Origin: Marivirga lumbricoides
GTDB lineage: Bacteria > Bacteroidota > Bacteroidia > Cytophagales > Cyclobacteriaceae
Assembly (NCBI RefSeq): GCF_014636295.1
Contig: NZ_BMEC01000011.1
Location: forward strand, 124,001-188,000
Direction of reading: 5' to 3'
Length of the DNA: 64,000 nt
Each line of letters opens with the position of its first letter. The first letter of the stretch is position 1. Below the pieces are notes generated by a model, which was not told where the DNA came from, did not search any database, and worked only from the letters and a program-made list of their open reading frames with translations. Made by a program: the position numbers and the translations under genes. This document shows, in pieces, positions 56,343 through 64,000 of this stretch.

Positions 56343-56812
56343 GTTCTTATCCGTTCTATTTACAAAAACAATTCATACAGACTTTCTTAATATTGTCCAT
56401 ATCATTATTACTAAAAAAAAGGAAAATAAAACCTTTTAATAGGCTTTAATGAGAGTAATATCTTAAGTAGCGAAATTCTTCTATCTTTAATAATTACAAA
56501 AACCTTACATAAGTGAGATGAATATCATATTTCAAAAATAAATCGTCCCTGTAAACTTAGCATTTCAGGTATTGATTCAACTGATTTATTTTTCCAATAT
56601 AAATTTAATCTTAAAAAATTGCTATTTCATCGATTTATTTATGGTTTTTATAAGAATTTAATGCATATACATTTACTTTAATTTATATCCATAATTTATA
56701 TTTTCCTTACATATAACATATTAATTGTAATTACTACTCACCCTATAAGCTATCAATTTGCTATCATGCATCATATTTCGACTAAATTAAAAGCTAATAG
56801 TTCCATTGTACC
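56343..56812. other. 470-base AT-rich spacer before the giant adhesin gene
   Basis: Very AT-rich spacer between the barrel gene and the 2028-residue adhesin gene. No complete TTG/TAnnTTTG pair is found. I see no hairpin with a T run, RNA gene or short gene with support. Confidence 0.5.
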
Positions 56813-59800
56813 ATGAAAAAAATTCTACTACTACACATACTTACCTTATTTTCAATAGGTTACCTGAAATCCCAGGAGATTTGCAACGATGGCATAGACA
56901 ATGATGGCGATGGCTTTATCGATTGTTTCGATGGAGACTGTTCAGAGAATAGCGATTGTGACGGATTCTATCTTGGAAACGATGCCTCTTGCGAAGCGAA
57001 ACCTTCCGATTTCCCGGTTTTCTCACTCCAATTGGGTTATCAGTCCGTTGATTATGCTGCTAATAATTTGAGCAGAATAGCCATAGGCGACCTGGATAGA
57101 GATGGAATCCCTGAAATTCTATCGCAAAATCAAAACGGGAATCGTATTTTCCTCTTAAATGGGGATGATGCTACCATTAAATATGAAGCAACTATTAATA
57201 AGCCGGAATGGAGGGCTTCAATGGCTAACGTTCAGGATGATAATTGTGGTGAAGTATTTGTTGTATATAATGATGGTGGTTACAGAATAAGTTCATACGA
57301 TTGTACACTTAACCACATTTGGACTTCAGAGAAATTGCCAAATGACCCTATGTTCATCAGCCATGCAGATTTCGATCATGACGGTAACCCCGAGCTTTAC
57401 TATAAAGACGAAATAAGAGATGCGGTTACAGGTACACGTATTATTAAAAATTCAGGAACAAGTTGGAATAATATACCCGGAGGCCCGGTAGCAGTGGATA
57501 TATTGGGAGATGATAAACTGGAATTAGTTTTAGGAAATAAGATTTACGCAGTTAACTTAGGTAACAGATCACAAGATGCTGGTTCATTAACTTTATTAAA
57601 GACAATGCCCAGTTCTTATCAGAATAAAAATGGAGGGTATGCCTCCGGTCAAAGTGCTACTACCTCAATAGCTGATTATAACCTGGATGGCAATCTGGAT
57701 GTAATACTTACAGGGGCAAATTCCGGAAACGTATCAACCGTCTTCTTTTGGGATGTATTCAATAATACAGTTAAAACTTTTAGTGACCCTTTCGGTGGTG
57801 GTAGCTATCAATATGGCTGGAAAAGAGGGATGGGAAGAGTAAATATTGCGGATTTAGATGGTGATGGACAACTTAATGCTGCCTTTGTATCAGGAAAATA
57901 CCTGTATGCCTTAGATGAAAATTGGGATTTGCTGTGGAGAGAATCCGTAAATGAGGAAACATCCGGTATTACGGGTTGTACTTTATTTGATTTTAATGGA
58001 GATGGCCAATCAGAAGTGGTCTACAGGGATGAAGATTACCTCTACATCATAAATGGTAATAATGGTAGCGTTAATACGCAAATCCATTGCAGATCAAGAA
58101 CCTCTGTAGAGTATCCTATTGTAGCAGATGTTGATGCGGATGGTTCAACTGAAATCTGTATTGTTTGTACGAGTGAAGACTATCGGACAGGTACACCAGG
58201 TAGAGATCTTGGTACTAATGACCCTTCTGAAGTAAGAATATACAAATCTGCCGGGGAGCCATGGGTGCCTGCCAGAAGGTTATGGAACCAACATGGCTAT
58301 TTCAATGTAAATATCAATGACGACTTGTCAGTTCCTATAAACCAGCAAAAACATCACCTGGTTTGGTCAAATGGAACTTGTGCAGCTGGGGCGGTTCGTC
58401 CTCTAAACAGCTTTTTGAATCAGTCTCCTTTCTTAAGTTCTGATGGTTGTCCTACCTATGCTTCACCTGACTTGAACATCATTGAGTCTACTTTTACTGT
58501 TTCTCCTCCTACATGCCCGGATGAGAATTTTACTGTAAGCTTTGATTTTGAAAACATAGGAGATGTTCCTTTATCCGGAGAAGTACCAGTTACATTTTAT
58601 GACGGTGACCCATTAGTAGCAGGAACCAATAAATTAAATACTGTATTGATAACACTTAATAGATTTGCAGTAGGAAGTGTGGGATCAGCTGTGGATCTGA
58701 TAGTGAATGGTACAGGTGGCCAATTTACTTTATTTGCTTCTTTAAATGATAATGGATCCAGTACTCCAACACCTATAACCCTCCCAAACACCAACTTCCT
58801 GGAGTGTGATTATGCCAATAACATAGTTTCTGCAGCTGTAAATCCCGTTCCTTTTGCGCTTTCAGCTGAAACTACTAATAATATAACCTGTTCTGCAAGC
58901 ACGGTTGCTCCAAATGGTTCTGCAAGAGCATTTAGACTTCTTGGAACTACTGAAGAAACTGCAGCATACGACTTCTATTGGTTCAATGGCACTACAGTAG
59001 ATAGTACACCTGATTATACCGGTGCTATTTATACAGGCTTAAGTGCAGGTACTTATACTGTATTTGCTTCAAACAAATTAGTAGGATGTACTTCTGATAC
59101 TGTACAAGTGGAAGTGAAAGATAGCATAAGAACAATTAACGCTAATATTACAGTAGAGAGAGGAAACAGTAACTGCGAAAGTCCTAATGGGAAATTAAAA
59201 GTTAGTGTGAATGGTGGGGAGCCTGTAGGAAAATTTACATATGAGTGGTACGAAGGCAATACTGTTGGTGGTGGATTACAAATAAGCAATAGCCAGGTAG
59301 CCAATGGTTTAAAAGCAGTTACTTATTCGGTTTTAGTAACTGAAAAGGCCACAGGCTGTCAAACTATTGCATCTGAAGTAGTACCCGATTCAACCAGTAT
59401 TCCTGTAGTGACGGCATTAGCAACGGATATTGCTTGTTCCGATCTCAATTCAGGAAGTCTAAGTGCTTCTGTAGACGGAGTAACTGCTGGCTATACCTTT
59501 GAGTGGTTCAGAGGAGTTAGTGAAAAACCAACCCCTGATTTCACAGGGAGTACAGTGAACAATTTACCAAAAGGTACTTATGTTGTAAAAGCTATAAATG
59601 ATGTTTCTAAGTGTGAATCATTACTTGACACTGTTGTCATTAATCAAACACTCGCTCCTGTAATAAATTCTATTTCAAGCACAGAAGATAACTCTTGTGA
59701 CAGGAACACCCCCAATGGAACTGTAACTGTTTCCATTGCTGGTAATCCTTCAGAGCATACCATGGAATGGTTTAAAGGTGCTAATACTTTAGCAATAAAC

Positions 59801-62800
59801 CGTGTAGGAAACGGACTATCATTAGGTAATCTGGAGGGCGCTTCTGAGTATACAGTAAAGGTTACAAATAACATTACAGGTTGTTTTGTTACTGAAAGAG
59901 TAAATGTTATTAGAAAAATTGTCGTGCCTGAAGTAAGTCTCATTTCAGATCCTGTAACAGCCTGTTCGCCATATAATGGACGAATCGAAGCTACTGTAGA
60001 TGTAGATACGGAAAGTGATTACACCTTTTCGTGGTACATTGGAAAACAAGCAAAGGCCACTCCTGACTTTAGTGAAACAGGAAATGTTTTGGACAACCTT
60101 GAACCCGGTTTTTATACAGTTCAGGCTTTTCATAATACCCGCAGATGCTTAGCAGATGAAGTATTTATTGAGGTGATAGACCAGGCTATAGTTGCAATAA
60201 TACAAAATGAAAGTGTCATAACTTTACCAAACACTTGTTCTTCCAATGATGGTGTATTAGAGGTTTCTGTGAACTCTCCCAATAACACTTCAGGGTTTTT
60301 GTTGGAATGGTATAATGGCACATTAACAACAGGAACTCCATTTTTTACTGAAACAGGGGTTAAAGTTTCAAGGGCTGCTAACTTGGTATCAGGAATTTAT
60401 ACTGTTGTAGCTACCGATTTGGATAATGGATGCTCTAATTCCCAGGTATTTAACTTACCTTATGCCGATTCACATTTACTAAAAACTACATCCGTAGTAA
60501 ATAATACAAACTGTATGCCTGATGATGAGGGTGAAATCACAGTAGATTTAACACCAACACCACTAACCGGTTTTGATAGATCTAATTATACTATCAATCT
60601 TTATATTGGTGATGATTTAAGTGTACCACCTATTGCAAGTCAACCAGGTGTTGTTAATCAGGCAAACTATACTTTTATAGGATTATTAACTGGCACATAT
60701 ACTATCCAGGCTATAGCAGATGCAACATTAGGTAACTGCTCTGTTTATTCTTTTGCAGAAATTGAATTAGTTGCTACTGACCCTGTAATTAACACAGTAA
60801 GTAAAGTTCCCAACACTAATTGCTCTTTGCGTTTTGCAAATGGCTCAATAGAAATTGATATTGACAATGGTTCAGATCCATCAGACTATAGAATAAACTG
60901 GTTTGAGGGTGAAGATACTTCTACACCACTAAGTATAGGAAGTACAGCAGGAACCAATGGTGAAGTCGCTACAGGCTTAATTGAAGGTAGTTATACAGTT
61001 GAAGTAATTAATGACAACACAGAATGTTCAACAATTCGGACTTTCCGCATAGTTGATAACCCTATGGTGATTTCTATACCTTCCAATGAATTGGTTGTTT
61101 CACCCGTAACAAGATGCGACATCAACAATGGAGAGGCAACTATCAATAACGTTTATGAAAATGGAATTGTAGCCAATATCGCTAATTATACTTTTGAATG
61201 GACTGATGATAGTGGCAACATTCTTGCTAATAACACAAATACCATTTCAGGGCTTGCTGAAGGCACCTACTTTGTAAAAGCAACAAGCACTACAACAGAT
61301 TGCGAGTCATCATTAATTGAGTTCTCCATTGAAACTGATATAACTGAGCCTACAATCAGCTTAATTTTCAGAAATCCTGAGCGATGTGTTTCTCCTGTTG
61401 CAAGTGAACTGCGAGTGAATGCTACAGCGCCTTCTACAACTTTTTCTTACACATGGTATAGGGGAACTAATACTTCCGGAGCTTTTATACAAACAGGACC
61501 TGATCTCCTGGGTGAACCAGCCGATTTTTATACAGTTGAAATCACGGACCAAACTTCTAATTGTGTGTATACTGAAACCTATGAATTAGTGGAAGAGATA
61601 AATGCTGTTAATATTTCATCCTCTGCCACTGCGGTAACCAATTGCGACACTGATAATGGATCAGTATTCGCTACAGTAACTTCTTCAGGAAACTATTCCT
61701 ACACCTGGAGAGACGTAAATGGAAACATAATAGGTACAACGAAAGAAGTAGAAGATCTGAGTGTTGGAGAATATACTGTGGAAGCAATTGATAATTCAGA
61801 TGCTTTCTGTACAAGTACCGCCACTGTGCAGGTAGTGAATGATGAGGTTACTCCTCAGCTTTCTATAGTACAGGTTGCACCACTATCAGTTTGTGATCTA
61901 TCTTTAGCAAACGGTGCTGCAAGAGCAACTGTTGATGGCGGCTTTATTGGGTACACTTTTGAGTGGTTTGAGGGTACTTCAGCAAGTGGTAGTATAGTTT
62001 ATGTAGGTCCTGAATTCTCAGGATTGAGAGACATTACTTACACTGTTAGAGTGACAGATAATATAACCCAATGTATCAATGTAGCTAGTATTACTATCAC
62101 TGCTGACATCCCGGAAGTGGAAGCTCCTACTATAGAAGTAATTTCCAATGATGTCCATTGCCAAATAGATAATGGAGCATTAAGAGTAGATGTTGGTGGC
62201 AATACGGGAAATTATCTTTTTAACTGGTATAGGGGAAATAATGCAAATGGAACCCCTTTTGCTACTGGTGATAGAATTACTGAATTATCAGCAGGAGAAT
62301 ATACGGTAGTTGCTACTGACCTAAGAACTGGTTGTGTTTCTCCACCAGTAACTGCTGAAATATTTGAAAATTTAGTATACCCTGAAATAAAGATAGAAAT
62401 ACAAGGTACGAATTGTAATGAAGACAATGGAGCTGCCTCTATTTATATCACAGGTGCAGTAGAAATTGGCAGAATAGAATGGTACAATAGTTTTGGTTCC
62501 CTGGTTGCTACAGGTCCTAACATAGACGAGGTGTCATCTGGAACTTATGTGGTAAGCGTTGAAACAGCTAATGGCTGTTCGGTTGAGGAAGAGTTTACTA
62601 TTATGTCCGAAATAAATGCTTTCAACGGAATATCAAGAAACGGTGACGGATCAAACAGCTATTTTAAGATTGATTGTATAGAACAGTATCCTAGAAACAA
62701 TGTTAAAATCTATAACAGAGCGGGAACATTAGTTTACGAAGCAATAGGTTATGACAATAATAACATCAAATTTGATGGTGTATCTAATAGAGGTATTAAT

Positions 62801-62899
62801 ATGCTTGGAGTAGACTTACCTGATGGTACTTACTTTTATGTAATTGAAAAGAATGATGGTTCTAAGATTCAAAATGGTTATTTAGAAATTGTAAATTAA
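56813..62899 (+). CDS. Giant SprB-like surface adhesin with FG-GAP head and type B T9SS C-terminus
   Basis: A 2028-residue secreted protein. Signal peptide 1-20 (ends KSQ). A MopE-like Cys/Asp cluster follows (CNDGIDNDGDGFIDCFDGDC, spanning 23-42), then an FG-GAP/integrin-like head (about 50-500, metal loops such as IGDLDRDGIPEI, ADFDHDGNPELY, ADLDGDGQLNAA, FDFNGDGQSEVV), a CARDB-like module (about 545-675), and about 14 Ig-like units of roughly 75-105 residues. Each unit runs from a C...NG start through a YxFEWFxG or YTFxWYxG core to a GTYTV..D...C end and has two Cys, as in SprB repeats of Flavobacterium. The C-terminus (about 1940-2028; KIYNRAGTLVYEA, LPDGTYFYVIEK) is a gliding-motility-type sorting domain. 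A SprF gene follows after 4 bases. Confidence 0.93.
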   Translation: MKKILLLHILTLFSIGYLKSQEICNDGIDNDGDGFIDCFDGDCSENSDCDGFYLGNDASCEAKPSDFPVFSLQLGYQSVDYAANNLSRIAIGDLDRDGIPEILSQNQNGNRIFLLNGDDATIKYEATINKPEWRASMANVQDDNCGEVFVVYNDGGYRISSYDCTLNHIWTSEKLPNDPMFISHADFDHDGNPELYYKDEIRDAVTGTRIIKNSGTSWNNIPGGPVAVDILGDDKLELVLGNKIYAVNLGNRSQDAGSLTLLKTMPSSYQNKNGGYASGQSATTSIADYNLDGNLDVILTGANSGNVSTVFFWDVFNNTVKTFSDPFGGGSYQYGWKRGMGRVNIADLDGDGQLNAAFVSGKYLYALDENWDLLWRESVNEETSGITGCTLFDFNGDGQSEVVYRDEDYLYIINGNNGSVNTQIHCRSRTSVEYPIVADVDADGSTEICIVCTSEDYRTGTPGRDLGTNDPSEVRIYKSAGEPWVPARRLWNQHGYFNVNINDDLSVPINQQKHHLVWSNGTCAAGAVRPLNSFLNQSPFLSSDGCPTYASPDLNIIESTFTVSPPTCPDENFTVSFDFENIGDVPLSGEVPVTFYDGDPLVAGTNKLNTVLITLNRFAVGSVGSAVDLIVNGTGGQFTLFASLNDNGSSTPTPITLPNTNFLECDYANNIVSAAVNPVPFALSAETTNNITCSASTVAPNGSARAFRLLGTTEETAAYDFYWFNGTTVDSTPDYTGAIYTGLSAGTYTVFASNKLVGCTSDTVQVEVKDSIRTINANITVERGNSNCESPNGKLKVSVNGGEPVGKFTYEWYEGNTVGGGLQISNSQVANGLKAVTYSVLVTEKATGCQTIASEVVPDSTSIPVVTALATDIACSDLNSGSLSASVDGVTAGYTFEWFRGVSEKPTPDFTGSTVNNLPKGTYVVKAINDVSKCESLLDTVVINQTLAPVINSISSTEDNSCDRNTPNGTVTVSIAGNPSEHTMEWFKGANTLAINRVGNGLSLGNLEGASEYTVKVTNNITGCFVTERVNVIRKIVVPEVSLISDPVTACSPYNGRIEATVDVDTESDYTFSWYIGKQAKATPDFSETGNVLDNLEPGFYTVQAFHNTRRCLADEVFIEVIDQAIVAIIQNESVITLPNTCSSNDGVLEVSVNSPNNTSGFLLEWYNGTLTTGTPFFTETGVKVSRAANLVSGIYTVVATDLDNGCSNSQVFNLPYADSHLLKTTSVVNNTNCMPDDEGEITVDLTPTPLTGFDRSNYTINLYIGDDLSVPPIASQPGVVNQANYTFIGLLTGTYTIQAIADATLGNCSVYSFAEIELVATDPVINTVSKVPNTNCSLRFANGSIEIDIDNGSDPSDYRINWFEGEDTSTPLSIGSTAGTNGEVATGLIEGSYTVEVINDNTECSTIRTFRIVDNPMVISIPSNELVVSPVTRCDINNGEATINNVYENGIVANIANYTFEWTDDSGNILANNTNTISGLAEGTYFVKATSTTTDCESSLIEFSIETDITEPTISLIFRNPERCVSPVASELRVNATAPSTTFSYTWYRGTNTSGAFIQTGPDLLGEPADFYTVEITDQTSNCVYTETYELVEEINAVNISSSATAVTNCDTDNGSVFATVTSSGNYSYTWRDVNGNIIGTTKEVEDLSVGEYTVEAIDNSDAFCTSTATVQVVNDEVTPQLSIVQVAPLSVCDLSLANGAARATVDGGFIGYTFEWFEGTSASGSIVYVGPEFSGLRDITYTVRVTDNITQCINVASITITADIPEVEAPTIEVISNDVHCQIDNGALRVDVGGNTGNYLFNWYRGNNANGTPFATGDRITELSAGEYTVVATDLRTGCVSPPVTAEIFENLVYPEIKIEIQGTNCNEDNGAASIYITGAVEIGRIEWYNSFGSLVATGPNIDEVSSGTYVVSVETANGCSVEEEFTIMSEINAFNGISRNGDGSNSYFKIDCIEQYPRNNVKIYNRAGTLVYEAIGYDNNNIKFDGVSNRGINMLGVDLPDGTYFYVIEKNDGSKIQNGYLEIVN

Positions 62900-62903
62900 A
62901 ATT

Positions 62904-63860
62904 ATGTTTAAAAATTTTAAAAATAAGTCTTTAAATCTGTTAGCGCTCCTGTTATTGTTAACAGGTACTTTAAAGGCTCAGCAATATCCTATTTACTCGC
63001 AGTATATTTTCAATGGGCTGATCTTAAACCCTGCATATGCGGGAAGTCATGTGCAGTTGAGTGCTTCTGCTATGTATAGAAATCAATGGGTGAATTTTGA
63101 AGGTTCACCCAAAACATTGTTTTTCAGTGCGCACACTTCTCTAATGAAGGAAAAAATGGGGCTTGGACTAATCGTTAATAATGATAAAATAGGAAGCTAT
63201 TCTAATCAGAATATTTATGGCAGTTATGCTTTCATTATTAAAATGCCCAGAGGTAAGTTGGCAATGGGAGTTCAGGCAGGTCTCAATATTTTATCGGCAG
63301 ACTTTAAAGACCTCAACTTAGATGACCCTGGTGATGTTTCTTTTGCAAGTGTAAAAGGTAATTTGAAGCCAAATTTTGGAACAGGTGTTTATTATTACAA
63401 CAAAAAATTTTATGCAGGTTTCTCAGTTCCGTTTTTACTAAATAATGGATACGGTGAATTAAATTTGGAAAACACCTTAAATGAGATCAGATCTGCCAGG
63501 TATTATTATCTTAATGGAGGCTTAATGCTGCCTATGAACCGTAATAAAACAGTTCATTTACAGCCCTCTGTTCTCATAAGAGGACAGGAAGGGGCACCTC
63601 TGAATTTCGATATCAACACGAGTGTGCTCTTCTATGACCTATTAAATGTGGGGGTATCCTATAGAAATATTGATGCTGTTATCTCATATATAGATTTTAA
63701 GTTAAGTGAATCTTTCCATTTTAGCTATTCTTACGATTGGACAACCTCCGATATTAGGAAAGCCTCCAGTGGTACTCATGAATTTATGCTTAATTACAGA
63801 GTTCGTTTAAGAAATATTCATGACAATGTGATTTGTCCGAATTTTCATGAGTTTATGTAA
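62904..63860 (+). CDS. PorP/SprF-family T9SS outer-membrane protein
   Basis: A 318-residue protein with a signal peptide (about 1-25, ending LKAQ) and one PorP/SprF beta-barrel. The landmark motifs QQYPIYSQYIFNGLILNPAYAGS and MYRNQWVNFEGSPKT near the N-terminus are clear. SprF is required in Flavobacterium johnsoniae for secretion of SprB-like cargo with type B C-termini. It starts 4 bases after the giant adhesin stop, so they form one operon. The length is standard and it has no SPOR extension, in contrast to the 54036 copy. The end lies 140 bases from the right edge. Confidence 0.95.
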   Translation: MFKNFKNKSLNLLALLLLLTGTLKAQQYPIYSQYIFNGLILNPAYAGSHVQLSASAMYRNQWVNFEGSPKTLFFSAHTSLMKEKMGLGLIVNNDKIGSYSNQNIYGSYAFIIKMPRGKLAMGVQAGLNILSADFKDLNLDDPGDVSFASVKGNLKPNFGTGVYYYNKKFYAGFSVPFLLNNGYGELNLENTLNEIRSARYYYLNGGLMLPMNRNKTVHLQPSVLIRGQEGAPLNFDINTSVLFYDLLNVGVSYRNIDAVISYIDFKLSESFHFSYSYDWTTSDIRKASSGTHEFMLNYRVRLRNIHDNVICPNFHEFM

Positions 63861-64000
63861 TACGAGGGTATAAAAGATTAAATATCATTTTGCATATTAA
63901 TTATAATGCTAGATGGCTTGATTTTAGCATCTTATTATATTTTATAAAATTAGAATATTGAAATACATACAATATTTCACCTGATTCCGCAGAATCACTT
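63861..64000. other. Right-edge spacer
   Basis: AT-rich sequence after the SprF gene. A weak imperfect hairpin (ATGCTA at 63906-63911 with TAGCAT at 63925-63930) could help termination. No gene start is supported before the edge. Confidence 0.35.

Noticed and set aside
56813-62899. Tandem repeats of the adhesin considered as CRISPR or satellite DNA
   Set aside because: The repeats are protein modules with diverged DNA and variable length; there are no short identical repeats with spacers.
1-64000. tRNA, rRNA, transposase, phage and CRISPR signals
   Set aside because: All gaps were read; no cloverleaf-like sequence, no rRNA-like stretch, no transposase or integrase motif and no repeat-spacer array was found. 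A covariance-model scan would be decisive for small RNAs.

Overview
The window looks like chromosomal DNA of a marine or soil Bacteroidota, most likely of the order Cytophagales (relatives of Marivirga or Fulvivirga). The grounds are: AT-rich DNA; no Shine-Dalgarno-like leaders; promoter-like TTG / TAnnTTTG boxes; several very large secreted proteins ending in type IX secretion system (T9SS) sorting domains; and two PorP/SprF-family outer-membrane proteins. The assignment is by family recognition, not by a database search. I found no rRNA, tRNA, CRISPR array, transposase or prophage gene. The first gene (sugar-type MFS transporter) is cut by the left edge.

Layout. 1-3.4 kb: MFS transporter, a coupled ABC ATPase/permease pair, a small DUF2945 protein. 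3.5-8.1 kb: secreted reprolysin-like metalloprotease, exported metallo-beta-lactamase-fold protein, and a 79-residue protein that is 57% Asp/Glu with its own promoter and terminator. 8.1-11.7 kb: HMG-CoA lyase-type enzyme, Wzx-like flippase and a sugar aminotransferase. 11.8-18.8 kb: 6-phosphofructokinase, then an overlapping GSCFA / thioredoxin-fold DUF255 / PriA run, then CsbD. 18.8-28.9 kb: S9 peptidase, T9SS-exported nuclease-like EEP protein, AlkB alkane hydroxylase, MFS transporter, PspC-like protein. 28.9-34.3 kb: a codon-biased (probably abundant) OmpA/TPR lipoprotein, PDH E1-beta, and an ECF sigma / anti-sigma-like / DUF4097 operon. 34.3-41.1 kb: NSS sodium symporter, AI-2E-family permease, a small exported protein, 2-oxoacid dehydrogenase E2, CinA. 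41.2-50.7 kb: T9SS subtilisin, PaaN-type aldehyde dehydrogenase, exported pentapeptide-repeat protein, a disulfide-less lipoamide-dehydrogenase homologue, and an unknown protein. 50.8-63.9 kb: a T9SS surface-protein island.

The most interesting part is the right-hand 13 kb. Two cargo/SprF pairs lie in opposite orientation around a beta-barrel gene. On the minus strand a PorP/SprF protein fused to a C-terminal SPOR-like domain precedes a 1069-residue FG-GAP/PKD protein with a type B (gliding-motility-type) C-terminus. On the plus strand a 2028-residue protein with about 14 SprB-like Ig modules and a type B C-terminus is followed after 4 bases by a second PorP/SprF protein. This repeats the sprB-sprF logic of gliding bacteria twice. 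Other points worth checking are the flavoprotein that has lost its CxxxxC redox pair but carries a C-terminal CxCxxC, a shared ECF-like promoter pattern in front of the sigma operon and the pentapeptide gene, tandem 16-base repeats in front of cinA, and a same-face direct repeat in front of the AI-2E permease.

Essentially all coding space is occupied by intact genes. No frameshifted gene was seen. Four gaps over 300 bases are described individually.
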